Positions 7,390 to 16,156 of a stretch of 17,485 bases of DNA are shown in pieces (position 1 is the stretch's first letter; each line of letters begins with the position of its first letter). The notes below the pieces were generated by a model, which worked only from the letters and a program-made list of their open reading frames with translations, searched no databases and was not told the origin of the DNA. Made by a program: the position numbers and the translations under genes. Origin of the DNA: Asterionellopsis glacialis (taxonomy: Eukaryota > Bacillariophyta > Plagiogrammaphyceae > Rhaphoneidales > Asterionellopsidaceae); assembly GCA_014885115.2 (NCBI GenBank), contig WKLE02000117.1:610-18094 (forward strand), given 5' to 3'.

Positions 7390-8637
7390 TTATGCCAACA
7401 TGGGTGTTTGTTCGGACATGGTATCTTTTGTTTGACTAACTTTGATGGCCCATTTACCAAATCGTGTTGCCAATTCTTGTAATTGAGGTTTATCCAACAC
7501 GCGTGGCATAACCCATGTGACTGTGATGGTTTGATCAACTTGATCCATACTACCCTTAATTAAACCTAAACTCAAGGCTCTCATGACCACCAATTCCACT
7601 TGATCGACAGGTAAATGAATACGTTCGGCAACATCCGCAAAGGTTAAAATACGTTCTGTACTAGGCCGTTCAAAGACCATATTGACCAATGCCATTAATG
7701 TAATCTTTTCCTTGACGGTTGTGGCACGATTGACCAAGGCAGGTTGATTTTGAATCGCCGGTCCATGACGTTCAGTAATGGATTGGAATCCTAAAACATC
7801 ACCCTTGGCACTGGCATTCATGAGTTCGACCAAATAATGATTTTCTGTCCCATCTAATTCTGACAAAATAGGTGTCGATACCAATACCTCACCAAAATTA
7901 AATACACCATCCCCTGTCAAGGCTGCCAAACTCAAATCAGTCGCAAGTTGGTATCGGTCAGGTCCCTTTAGAGATTCCAAGGGTGTATAATTTAAATAGG
8001 ATATAGCCTCACGATAAAAGGCTTCCGGTGGTCCCACGGCCTTGCGATAAATCATGGCACATTCATAGTGTGCAGAATGGACAAGGGCTGCTTCTTCGCC
8101 CACCGCATCTTGCATTTCAGACAATGTTTTTCCATTGCTAGTTAAAATTTCTTTAATGGCGGATAATTCTGATTTGGAATCTGTCGAGGTTGTGGAGGAT
8201 GTCTTTTCCAACAATTGTAATTTTAACAAGGCAAGTTTCGATTCGGTATATAAGGTTGCAATGGGCCCCAATTGTGTTTTCTTTTCTAATAAATTTTCAA
8301 GTACCGCACGTGCCGCCGTTCCATCACTTTCCAAGGAGGTTGCCACGACACTTGCAATGCGAGCCAAGCTTAGAGGATTTAGTTTTTTATCGACCGCCAA
8401 AACCACATTTTGATACAAAGCAAAGAAGGAATTGGTCCCCTCGGGTGTTTCACGTAAATTTTGATGAGCATTGCCTTCTGATACAAATGATAAAATATCC
8501 ATTGTTAATTGATGCCATAGTTTCTGATTGACCAAGGATGCAAAATGTGTATACCGATCTGCCAAATCTGCATGAACATTGGCCATTTGTTCACAGTGTT
8601 CTGTGGCACCTGCACTGGAATCTACATAGGAACTCAT
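7390..8637 (-). CDS. PSMD13: 26S proteasome regulatory lid subunit Rpn9/PSMD13
   Basis: 415 aa from an ATG at 8637, matching the usual length of the family (about 375-395 plus a short N-terminal extension). Rpn9 is a structural subunit of the proteasome lid, which helps assemble the complex that deubiquitinates and unfolds substrates in cytosol and nucleus. The N-terminal part is helical repeats (WHQLTMDILSF, RAVLENLLEKK, YTESKLALLKLQLLEK). A PCI domain occupies about residues 190-370, with AFYREAISYLNYTPLESL, FNFGEVLVSTPIL and the winged-helix end RILTFADVAERIHLPVDQVELVVMRALSLGLIKGSMDQVDQTITVTWVMPRVL (fragments of family-diagnostic sequence). A helix for lid bundle assembly follows (LQELATRFGKWAIKV). 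It is intronless. A TATA-like CTATATAAC lies at 8661-8669, about 25 bases before the start. I am confident of the identity. Confidence 0.95.
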   Translation of the reverse strand: MSSYVDSSAGATEHCEQMANVHADLADRYTHFASLVNQKLWHQLTMDILSFVSEGNAHQNLRETPEGTNSFFALYQNVVLAVDKKLNPLSLARIASVVATSLESDGTAARAVLENLLEKKTQLGPIATLYTESKLALLKLQLLEKTSSTTSTDSKSELSAIKEILTSNGKTLSEMQDAVGEEAALVHSAHYECAMIYRKAVGPPEAFYREAISYLNYTPLESLKGPDRYQLATDLSLAALTGDGVFNFGEVLVSTPILSELDGTENHYLVELMNASAKGDVLGFQSITERHGPAIQNQPALVNRATTVKEKITLMALVNMVFERPSTERILTFADVAERIHLPVDQVELVVMRALSLGLIKGSMDQVDQTITVTWVMPRVLDKPQLQELATRFGKWAIKVSQTKDTMSEQTPMLA

Positions 8638-9205
8638 GATTGTAAAGATTTAGATTGTAGACTATATAACTGTGTCAAACGAGGAAAATGCCCTTTGCCG
8701 TCGAGATGTGTTGACTTTTGAGTGCTTTTTAGACTACTTGAAAATGGAACAATGATGTCTGTGAGATGTGAGATCTTGTCGTCTTGTTTCCCTCTCGCAC
8801 GGTCTCTTTTGCTTGATGGAGTTTTTACAGGGAGTCTCGCGAGTGTTTTCGTCGAGACGATGCCAATCGAAGCTTGTCGAATGAGGAATCTTTTTCCTCC
8901 ATCATGACAAGGTCCAAACCATCATTTGAGTACTGACTCCCTGTGTGAAGTACTGAGCTCGAACTCATCATTTTTTATAAATTTTGAAAATCCAAATTCC
9001 ATTTTTAAATAGCGCATCTACAGACATTACCAGTACTCGGTATATCATGATTAGGGTAAGAGTTAGATATGAAATATCCAGTCACAGGCAGTAGGTTTCA
9101 AACGTGCACAAAGGATTCCATCGTGTGTGCATTGGAAGAGGGAAAGTTTTAGTTCCCCCCAAAAAACAAGGACGAATCCAAAATTGAAAGTACAGCAGTC
9201 AAACA

Positions 9206-9263
9206 TGGGCTCCACTATTTCTTACTAACTACGTTTTAAATCCAAAACCAATTCAAGATTTTT
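9206..9263 (+). repeat. Dispersed direct repeat, copy 1
   Basis: TGGGCTCCACTATTTCTTAC, then TAACTACG, an extra TTTTAAATCC-like insert, and AACCAATTCAAGATTTTT. It matches 9451-9500 apart from single-base changes (T/A in GGGCxCC, A/T in CTAxCTACG) and the insert of about 8-10 bases. Confidence 0.75.
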
Positions 9264-9323
9264 CCAATCCAAAGATCGATTTTTAAGATATCAGTACCTC
9301 CACTATTTTCAAAAAAATATCCT

Positions 9324-9380
9324 GAACCATTACGTCAGGAATTGTTATCGTCGCTTGGACCATTGCGTCAAGGTTATTAT
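9324..9380 (+). repeat. Short direct repeat pair with CGTCA sites
   Basis: GAACCATTACGTCAGGAATT (9324-9343) and GGACCATTGCGTCAAGGTTA (9357-9376) are related, 33 bases apart, and both continue into TTAT. Each has an ACGTCA- or GCGTCA-type site, which also appears in the 5461-5770 array. Confidence 0.55.
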
Positions 9381-9450
9381 AGATTGATATAGACATTCTG
9401 AATATGTTAAAGTAAAATGCAATGACGTTGTACTGTACAACTGTTTAACT

Positions 9451-9500
9451 TGGGCACCACTATTTCTTACTATCTACGCTAAACCAATTCAAGATTTTTT
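9451..9500 (+). repeat. Dispersed direct repeat, copy 2
   Basis: TGGGCACCACTATTTCTTAC, TATCTACG, then AAACCAATTCAAGATTTTTT. It is the shorter copy of the repeat at 9206-9263, 245 bases away in the same orientation. Family and origin unknown. Confidence 0.75.
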
Positions 9501-9714
9501 TTCGTAGTATTTTCTTTCTTTGGGGATAATAATACGATAGTATTGCCACGGCAAGAAAAGGCATTATTTCTTTGACACAATCTAGCCTCTACTGCATGCT
9601 GTACCATCATATTGAGCTTAAATGGTTAAAAAATGTAAACTTTTCTTTTAATGTTAAACATTCTGTAGCTATATTTTTCTTGTACTTGTAACCATTAGTT
9701 TCCTTTATGTGAAA

Positions 9715-12099
9715 CTACAGTTCTCCGTGTGGGTCATCTAAAAATTTCAATCTTCCAGATGCCGTTTTAATGAGAGATTCATGCAATTCTTCACTACGAC
9801 TACGACGTTCCTCTTTTAACTTTTTGGATAACTCTTTTTCCGTCTTTAGACGGATGTATTGTCTTCGTTCGATGGCATGTGTAACATCTTCAGGGATTTC
9901 GGGAATTACACGTTTAATAAAAAGTGCCGTGTACAACAACATGCGTTCTAAACCAAATATGACGAAGACAACAACAAAGCCTTTACCGGGCACAAAACGA
10001 TGATGGCCAGTACTTTCTTGGTAATAATAGGAAGGCATCCATTGTGCCAATTGTTGAGACGTAAAGCCAAAGATGAAGCAATTCGTCAATGCACTTATCC
10101 AAATAATAACTTGAATCAAATTCTTCCACATTCCAATACCATCCGCACGGATTGATCGTGGTCGACGACATAGGTGTGTAATCTTGAACAAATCTGTACG
10201 GACTTCTACCATATTTGCAACAATAGAAATCAATGATGCCAAGGGATATGCTGAGGCAAAGATAGTGACATATCCTAATTCTATCACCATTTCCAAATAA
10301 TCATCAAATTGTTCATATTCATCCAACTTGGCTGCAGCTGCAAGAGATGTACCTGATTCGTCACCATTTTCATTCTCGGTGCCTGGTGTATCAAACTTTT
10401 TCCGATCTGTCAATCGATTGATTTCAACTTCTTCCTTACGATCAAATTTTTTAAGGATGGTAGGTAACAGACATTCAAGAGCTAATCGTCGGAAGGTATC
10501 AATGTTAAAAACACTGATAAGTTCCGTTCGTAGCTTTTCAATGTTATGTTCATAAAAGGCAAGATAGAACAAGGCAATGTAGCAATCGAATGCTTCAAAT
10601 AAGAATCGTTTCAAGATGAGACTGTTGTTGAAGGAATGGATGGTTTCATGGTTTTCCCATTCAGTAAGTTTGACAGCCACCTTTCGATAATTGGTATTCA
10701 TGGTAATGATACAAACGACATGCAATAAGACAGGTATGAAACATCTCCAAGAATGATTCATATCAAATATTTGATCCTTTTCTGCTAAAACTGCCAATCT
10801 CCGTACATGGAATGGATGAGGTGATTTATCATTCCAACGTTCTTCGTCGTGACTTGGATTGATGTAACCTTGTAAGTTCAAGCTCATAATCATTACTATA
10901 AATGCCACACTCAGCATGGAAAGTGTTATGAGGGCACTGACACAATACTTGAGTGCACGTAACCGTGGTGGATAGTACAGTTCCATAAGGCCTGTGACAG
11001 GTGAAGGACGTAATACACCATCAAATTCAGGACGGACCTCGGTTAATTTAGCCCGTTCATATCCATTAGACGAGAATGTACCCCATCGAAAGGCAATGCG
11101 ATTTTCTTCACGATCCCAAAATCTTGCAAATAGAATTGCCCATAGAAAGGTAATGAGACCATAAAAGGGTGTAAATTCATCTAAATCAATAGTATCGTTA
11201 CGATACCACCGCACTGTATACGTAATGAGTCCTAAAATTCCTGGAAAGATCAACCAAGTTGAGAAATGATTCATCCATGCAAAGTAAAATGCAATTTCTT
11301 CACCATAATATTCTTTAATAGCATCTGGATCAGGTCGAATCTTGTGCCACTGTAAAAGAAATATATGTTTCCACGACATGGTTTTCTTCATTAATGCATC
11401 ACGCATACGTGGTATATCTGTAGGTGCTACTACATCAATGTATCCATTTTCTTCCAGTACATGTCGAAGTGATTCACTTCGAACACCCAACGACGACGCC
11501 GACGACTCTGTCTCGCTGGATCGATAAAAGACTCTTGATTTACGTGTTTTGAATAATAAGTCACGTGGTCCTTTTTCAGACAGCGATGATTCTTGAGTAT
11601 GAAGTAAGTATGGTACGTGGTCTTGATCTAACATACGACTTAAATTTGTGGATATTTCTCCTTTCGGTAACACCGTAATAGAATCCATTAATGTCCAAAC
11701 CAAAAGTGCCCAATCATTGAATCCAAAGAGACCAATGGAATCACGTTCAGGTTTTGCCTTGGTGTCGGTATTTTGTGGTTGTGTAAAGGTAGGATAAGTA
11801 CGATTATTATCACGTTGTACAAATTGTTTACGTTGTGACACAGTAAAGTATTCCAATATAGGTTGTGTTTCATCATTGGTTTGTAACAAAAGACGTACAT
11901 GTTCCGCTTCTGCCTCTAATTCTTCTTGAGTTGTACTTAATCCTAGAATTGTAGATCCATCCTTTGTTTTTTCTTCTTGAACTATTAATAACCCACCTTC
12001 TGAGAATCGTTCCTTGACAAAATCAATTAATTCTGGTTTGGCTTTTGTTGTAAAACGCATTAACAACACCGGTGTCGTATGGACAGGTGGAAGTACCAT
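9715..12099 (-). CDS. Anoctamin (TMEM16-family) membrane protein: ion channel and/or lipid scramblase
   Basis: 794 aa from an ATG at 12099, intronless. A cytosolic N-terminal domain (1-245) precedes the Anoctamin domain. Family signatures: IKEYYGEEIAFYFAWMNHFS (261-280, start of TM1), FARFWDREENRIAFRWG (324-340), KLTEWENHETIHSF (477-490), LFYLAFYE (510-517), and YLEMVIELGYVTIFASAYPL (601-620) continuing to ANMVEVRTDLFKITHLCRRP. Aligned with TMEM16A, the Ca2+ ligands of TM7/TM8 are D600, E603, E632 and D636 (E702, E705, E734, D738), so Ca2+ gating is plausible. The acidic residue usual on TM6 is not obvious (MNTNY, 467-471). About ten membrane segments and a basic/acidic coiled-coil-like tail (740-775) follow. 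The layout is closest to the ANO8/ANO10/Ist2-like intracellular group and plant homologues. Whether it conducts ions, scrambles lipids or tethers ER to membranes cannot be read. It diverges from RAD51. Confidence 0.93.
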   Translation of the reverse strand: MVLPPVHTTPVLLMRFTTKAKPELIDFVKERFSEGGLLIVQEEKTKDGSTILGLSTTQEELEAEAEHVRLLLQTNDETQPILEYFTVSQRKQFVQRDNNRTYPTFTQPQNTDTKAKPERDSIGLFGFNDWALLVWTLMDSITVLPKGEISTNLSRMLDQDHVPYLLHTQESSLSEKGPRDLLFKTRKSRVFYRSSETESSASSLGVRSESLRHVLEENGYIDVVAPTDIPRMRDALMKKTMSWKHIFLLQWHKIRPDPDAIKEYYGEEIAFYFAWMNHFSTWLIFPGILGLITYTVRWYRNDTIDLDEFTPFYGLITFLWAILFARFWDREENRIAFRWGTFSSNGYERAKLTEVRPEFDGVLRPSPVTGLMELYYPPRLRALKYCVSALITLSMLSVAFIVMIMSLNLQGYINPSHDEERWNDKSPHPFHVRRLAVLAEKDQIFDMNHSWRCFIPVLLHVVCIITMNTNYRKVAVKLTEWENHETIHSFNNSLILKRFLFEAFDCYIALFYLAFYEHNIEKLRTELISVFNIDTFRRLALECLLPTILKKFDRKEEVEINRLTDRKKFDTPGTENENGDESGTSLAAAAKLDEYEQFDDYLEMVIELGYVTIFASAYPLASLISIVANMVEVRTDLFKITHLCRRPRSIRADGIGMWKNLIQVIIWISALTNCFIFGFTSQQLAQWMPSYYYQESTGHHRFVPGKGFVVVFVIFGLERMLLYTALFIKRVIPEIPEDVTHAIERRQYIRLKTEKELSKKLKEERRSRSEELHESLIKTASGRLKFLDDPHGEL

Positions 12100-12814
12100 T
12101 GCAATTCTACACTACTATGGTGTTTGGATGGTGTGTCCAACTATTTTTATTATTGTTATTGTTGTTAGTAGTAGAGTAGGTAATTAGGATACGAGTTCAC
12201 TAAAACTGATAGCTCGAAAGTCTAAAAAAGATAATTTGCTTAAAACCGCAATGGTAAAAAAAAACTCCCTAACCAACAAGTACAATCAAGCTTGGTGAAA
12301 CAAGGAATATCAACAATGCTTCAAAAGCTATCCTATTTTCCAGCGTTTATCCTCGTCTCTCGGTCGCTCTTAAGACGACTCTGGAGACTGCGACGATAAG
12401 ACTGACATCGACAGATAGCTGTTTGATGTGTTGCTGAGCTTGTCTGCTTGATCGCGTGTGTGTCTCTCAAGATCCATATTTCTGAATATAGTACCGTACT
12501 TGAGATGAGGTTAATTAGTGTAGTGCAATAAACTACAATATGGAAAACGATTGGAGGTGTAAGTTACGAACTCTTCTACGTAGAAACAATACTTTGTACA
12601 GGTATCTACGTACAATCTGTATACAGTGAAATGGCGCGTTATTGTTGCTTCTGGTTTTCCCTGTGATTTTCAAAAACCCAGCATGCAAAAAATTCTAGCG
12701 AGAGAAATCAGACCAACTCATTCTCCGCAGAGATATCATTGATCTTCTCTTCTTTGAGTCTCCCACACTCCATACCATTGCTTCTAGTCAATCCTTTTAC
12801 AACAACCGCAAACC
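12100..12814. promoter_or_regulatory. Divergent promoter region between anoctamin and RAD51
   Basis: 715 bases between two outward-pointing start codons. It has T/G-rich simple sequence (ATTATTGTTATTGTTGTTAG, about 12148-12167) on the anoctamin side and a C/G-richer block with CTC/GAC motifs around 12350-12420. AATGGCGCG at 12630-12638 is a 7-of-8 match to the E2F site TTTGGCGC. No TATA box stands out and no RNA gene was seen. Confidence 0.5.
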
Positions 12815-14485
12815 ATGATGGAAGTACAGCAATATGAAGAACAAGGCGAACAGCAACAGTATGGTGAAACTGGAGCCGAAGAAGAAATGGAGGTACGTCC
12901 ACTGTGTTCCGTCCCGTGACTTTATGTTTGTCGGAAGCATGTTTTCGGCGGCAACTTTTGACAAGTCGTATTCGCCTTCCATGAATATGGAATCAATCAA
13001 AAATTTCCGCTTTCAGTTCAACTACATTCATTCAGATTGTTTAAATGATTCCACCATGTCAATATCAATACTTGATGGGTCTTGTTTCTACCATGAGACG
13101 GTTCTTCCATCTTGCGCTCTTCCAGGCTGATGATGACACATGTCACGGAGTGGTATTTTTTCTTTCAAACCGCGCGGGCTCTTTAGTTTGAAATTCCACG
13201 TAATTCTCCGTATGTTTTCTACGGCAAAGTACCATATTCCATTTTCCCCCGATTCCACTGGATAGCTTTGTCTCTCTCTCTCTCTAGAGAGCAAGGTTGG
13301 TACCATTGTTACTGCTGACAAAGATCTCCTGACAGTGATTCTTCTTGACAGCTGCCTAATACAAAATTTCTGTCACTTGTCTGTTCAGATCAAGACATTC
13401 TTTTTTACAAAAATTTACTCACTTTCTGTTTTGTTGCCCGTGCTTCAATTTTTTGTTTGTTTGGCGCCAAACTCGACTGTTTACTACAAACAAATGATGG
13501 GCATGCCAATACCACACAGATTACAGTGAACTATCAGACACTCGATTGTCTTCAAGAACATGGGATTGCTGCCAATGATATCGCCAAACTGAATGATGCG
13601 GGGTATCATACCATCGAATCTGTAGCTCATGCTACCGTCCGTAAACTTTCCGAAGTGAAAGGAATTTCAGAAGCCAAGGTTATGAAATTAAAGGATCTTG
13701 TCAAGAGCATGGTCCCCATGGACTTTAAGACAGCCGCAGATGCCTTGGAAGATCGTAAGGCAATGGTAAGTCTTACGACGGGATCCGTGGAACTTGATAA
13801 ATTATTAGAGGGGGGTGTTGAAACAGGATCTATCACGGAAGTATTTGGTGAATTCCGTACAGGTAAAACACAATTGTGCCACACACTTTGTGTAACGTGT
13901 CAAATGGCTGTAACAGATGGTGGAGCCGAAGGGAAAGCTATCTATATTGATACTGAGGGTACCTTTCGTCCTGCACGTCTTCACGCTATTGCCGAACGAT
14001 TTGGTATGGACCCCGAAGTGGCACTTGAAAATGTAGCATATGCACGTGCACATAATTCAGAGCATCAAATGGAACTTTTAAAATTAGCAGCTGCCATCAT
14101 GTCACAAGACCGTTATGCCTTGTTGGTGGTGGATAGTGCTACAGCCCTGTTTCGTACCGATTATACAGGACGTGGTGAATTATCAGAACGACAAATGCAA
14201 ATGGCACAATTCTTACGACAACTTACACGGTTGGCAGAAGAATTTGGTGTTGCCGTCTTTATTACCAATCAAGTAGTTGCCAATCCTGATGGGATGAGTT
14301 TTGCCAAGGATGCTACGAAACCTATTGGGGGCAATATTATTGCACATGCCTCCACGACACGTCTTCGATTACGCAAGGGGCGTGGTGAAAATAGAATTTG
14401 TACTGTCTTTGATTCACCTACCTTAGCTGAAGCTGATGCACAGTTTGCTGTTGGGAATCAAGGTATCTGTGATGCAACAGATTAA
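12815..14485 (+). CDS. RAD51: RAD51 recombinase (two exons: 12815-12892 and 13520-14485)
   Basis: Spliced product 347 aa (human about 339). Exon 1 gives an acidic, Gln-rich 26-residue leader ([20 protein letters not shown]...EEEME), as in other RAD51 proteins. Exon 2 carries the helix-hairpin-helix DNA-binding region ([12 protein letters not shown] ... [12 protein letters not shown], 46-83), the F95-K-T-A98 polymerisation motif, Walker [10 protein letters not shown] (136-144), Walker B LLVVD (227-231), loop L1 ([11 protein letters not shown]), NQVVANPDG, and [23 protein letters not shown] in L2 and beyond. [13 protein letters not shown] and [19 protein letters not shown] mark it as RAD51, not DMC1. 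It forms the nucleoprotein filament for strand exchange in homologous recombination in the nucleus. There is no in-frame ATG between the acceptor and residue 81, so exon 1 is required; join in phase 0. Only the exact acceptor (13519 or 13537) is uncertain. Confidence 0.93.
12893..13519 (+). other. RAD51 intron (627 bp)
   Basis: The donor is GAG|GTACGT at 12892/12893. The nearest in-phase acceptor after a T-rich stretch is CACACAG|ATT at 13519; ATCAG|ACA at 13537 also keeps the frame and would drop six residues. It is long for a diatom intron. It holds a (CT)n run ending in the palindrome CTCTCTAGAGAG (13280-13291) and an E2F-type palindrome. Opposite-strand open frames inside it look like chance. 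Confidence 0.8.
13459..13472. promoter_or_regulatory. Perfect E2F-type palindrome inside the RAD51 intron
   Basis: GTTTGGCGCCAAAC is a perfect 14-base palindrome that contains the E2F/DP consensus TTTGGCGC on both strands, 47 bases before the intron acceptor. E2F control of RAD51 is known in plants and animals; use here is inferred. Confidence 0.55.
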
Positions 14486-14836
14486 AAAATCAGAGAGAGA
14501 AGTAGAGATAAATCAAGTAGGGTTTGCGTAGAGAGTTCACTCTTTCAACAAAATACTATCATATTAGCGTCATTGTCCCCGACTAGAGGGAAAAAAAAAC
14601 ACAAAATAGATGCTATTGAATGAAATGTGTTGTCTCGATTAGGAATGAAAAAAACAACAGAATTTTTATTTGCGTCATTTTGTTTAGATAGTTCTAATTT
14701 TTTCATGTATTAGAAAACAATTATTTGAATCAAGAAAAATATAGTAATCCAATCTATACACTTTTGGGGCGTTCTTCAGTACGGATTATCGATTTTTGAG
14801 GTTCATCATAATGTAGAACGAGTCTATCAGCCATCA
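14486..14836. other. Convergent intergenic region between RAD51 and the ankyrin-like gene
   Basis: 350 bases between two 3' ends, AT-rich with A- and T-runs (A9 near 14591). No RNA gene, strong repeat or coding signal; presumably 3' UTRs. Confidence 0.6.
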
Positions 14837-16156
14837 TCATGACGATACCAACGTTGGATTCCACCGTAGCAATAGATAGCATACATCCAAACTATTACGT
14901 TCCTGCCGATGTAAAAAGAATTGTCCAATATGATCTTCGTAAATTATTTGCCAATCTGCGGCTTCGCTTGCATTCTTGTTGGTAACATTGATTTCCCATT
15001 CTCCCGATGTTATAACAGTGCTGTAGTCATTGCATGCTGCAAGTTGAAATGGATACAAATGTGTTTGCATGTCTCTAGTATGTAGTGCAGAAGGGTGGTT
15101 TCTCAATATAATTTCCACAACATTTACGGGGTATTTATTGGCAATGGCTAAATGAAGAGGAAGTCGGCCATCTATAACTGTTGCCAAAACGGAGGGCAGT
15201 CCATCTTCTCTTTCTGTTGGGCAACATAACCCCATGCATTTTTCAATAATTATTTCAAATGCAACCGAATTTATACAAGCTGGCCAAAATCCAGATAATA
15301 GGTCATGAAACATACATGGTTCCCATGTCTGTGATACAAAGTTTCCTTCCTTGAGTAACAATAACAATAGACGGTCAACAATACAACTAGCGTGTCGAAC
15401 TTTCAGCCACAAAGGGAATAGTGGTCTGGTGATATACTTGAGGAAAAAATGCAAAGAGCAGAATGTTTCACCACCATATATACTTCCATCTGCAACTACC
15501 ATTCCTTGAAATAACGCCTCTATAATTTCATGTTGTTGGTTATGAGCATCTTTATGAACGTCTTCCATTAGAAATCCTATAGGATTTTCATCAATGTTGT
15601 GTTGTTTAAAAGCTTCAATTGTAGCTGCTACCAAATATCGTATAACTGGAATAGGTGCACCCCATTGACAAGCAACACGAAGTGGTGTTTCCCTTGTCGT
15701 ATTTGATAGACCCAAGATTGAATCAGGATTTCCACGTACAAATGCATGAACTGTGTACAGAGGTGGTTTATGTTTCAAAATCATATTGAGAGGAGTAATG
15801 GCAATAGTACCACCACCTACACTTAGCAATTGTTGGGTATCCTTTGGATTACGATATGCAGCAAGTTCAAGCCATTCAAAATCATAATGTCCCTCGACCA
15901 CAAGGTCTTGGAATGCTTCTTGAAGATGTTCTGTCAAAGTGGGCTCCCACAATTCACTCTTCAGAAAAGCTCTAGAATCTTGTTGGAATGTTTCAAACCA
16001 ATGTTCATCTTTTGTATTACTTTCTTGATCCTGCTCTTGCAAACAAGATTTGCATCGAGATGGAAGATGATTACGTCCCTTTCTCCACTGTTCTGCGTTG
16101 TACTCGGTCTGATGCAAATGCTCTCTACATGACGAACATACACGATAAAGAGACAT
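14837..16156 (-). CDS. Ankyrin-like repeat protein with N-terminal Cys-rich (Stc1-like) zinc-finger motif
   Basis: 439 aa from the ATG at 16156. The frame is open further upstream to an ATG at 16444, but that start would add 96 unremarkable residues and would lie inside a perfect hairpin; an (ATT)n leader directly before 16156 looks like 5' UTR. Residues 4-38 hold C7-x2-C10 ... EQWRKG ... SRC35-K-S-C38, a four-Cys zinc-binding pattern like the Stc1 domain and common at the N-terminus of diatom proteins. Ankyrin-like units follow: TPLNMILKHK ... TPLRVACQWGAPIPVIRYLVAA (about 120-180) and GRLPLHLAIANKYPVNVVEI ... LYPFQLAACND (about 330-385), matching the diatom pattern GRLPLH-x-A ... D-x-x-T-x-LYPF-x-LAA. 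It is probably a protein-binding scaffold; target unknown. The central part diverges from any repeat I can place. Confidence 0.8.
   Translation of the reverse strand: MSLYRVCSSCREHLHQTEYNAEQWRKGRNHLPSRCKSCLQEQDQESNTKDEHWFETFQQDSRAFLKSELWEPTLTEHLQEAFQDLVVEGHYDFEWLELAAYRNPKDTQQLLSVGGGTIAITPLNMILKHKPPLYTVHAFVRGNPDSILGLSNTTRETPLRVACQWGAPIPVIRYLVAATIEAFKQHNIDENPIGFLMEDVHKDAHNQQHEIIEALFQGMVVADGSIYGGETFCSLHFFLKYITRPLFPLWLKVRHASCIVDRLLLLLLKEGNFVSQTWEPCMFHDLLSGFWPACINSVAFEIIIEKCMGLCCPTEREDGLPSVLATVIDGRLPLHLAIANKYPVNVVEIILRNHPSALHTRDMQTHLYPFQLAACNDYSTVITSGEWEINVTNKNASEAADWQIIYEDHIGQFFLHRQERNSLDVCYLLLRWNPTLVSS

Larger units (their letters stand above)
8638..9714. other. Intergenic region: PSMD13 promoter and anoctamin 3' side
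   Basis: About 1.1 kb without a supported gene; an open frame at 8722-8907 has no recognisable features. It contains a divergent pair of ~50-58 bp direct repeats (9206-9263, 9451-9500) and a pair of ~24 bp repeats with TTACGTCAGG/TTGCGTCAAGG (9324-9348, 9357-9380). The rest is AT-rich with no RNA gene seen. Confidence 0.5.

Noticed and set aside
8722..8907. 61-residue open frame upstream of the proteasome gene
   Set aside because: No recognisable motif; it does not start at a supported ATG and overlaps the promoter region.
12708..13321. Open frames on both strands across RAD51 exon 1 and intron
   Set aside because: They conflict with the strongly supported RAD51 exon 1 and donor site and have no family features.
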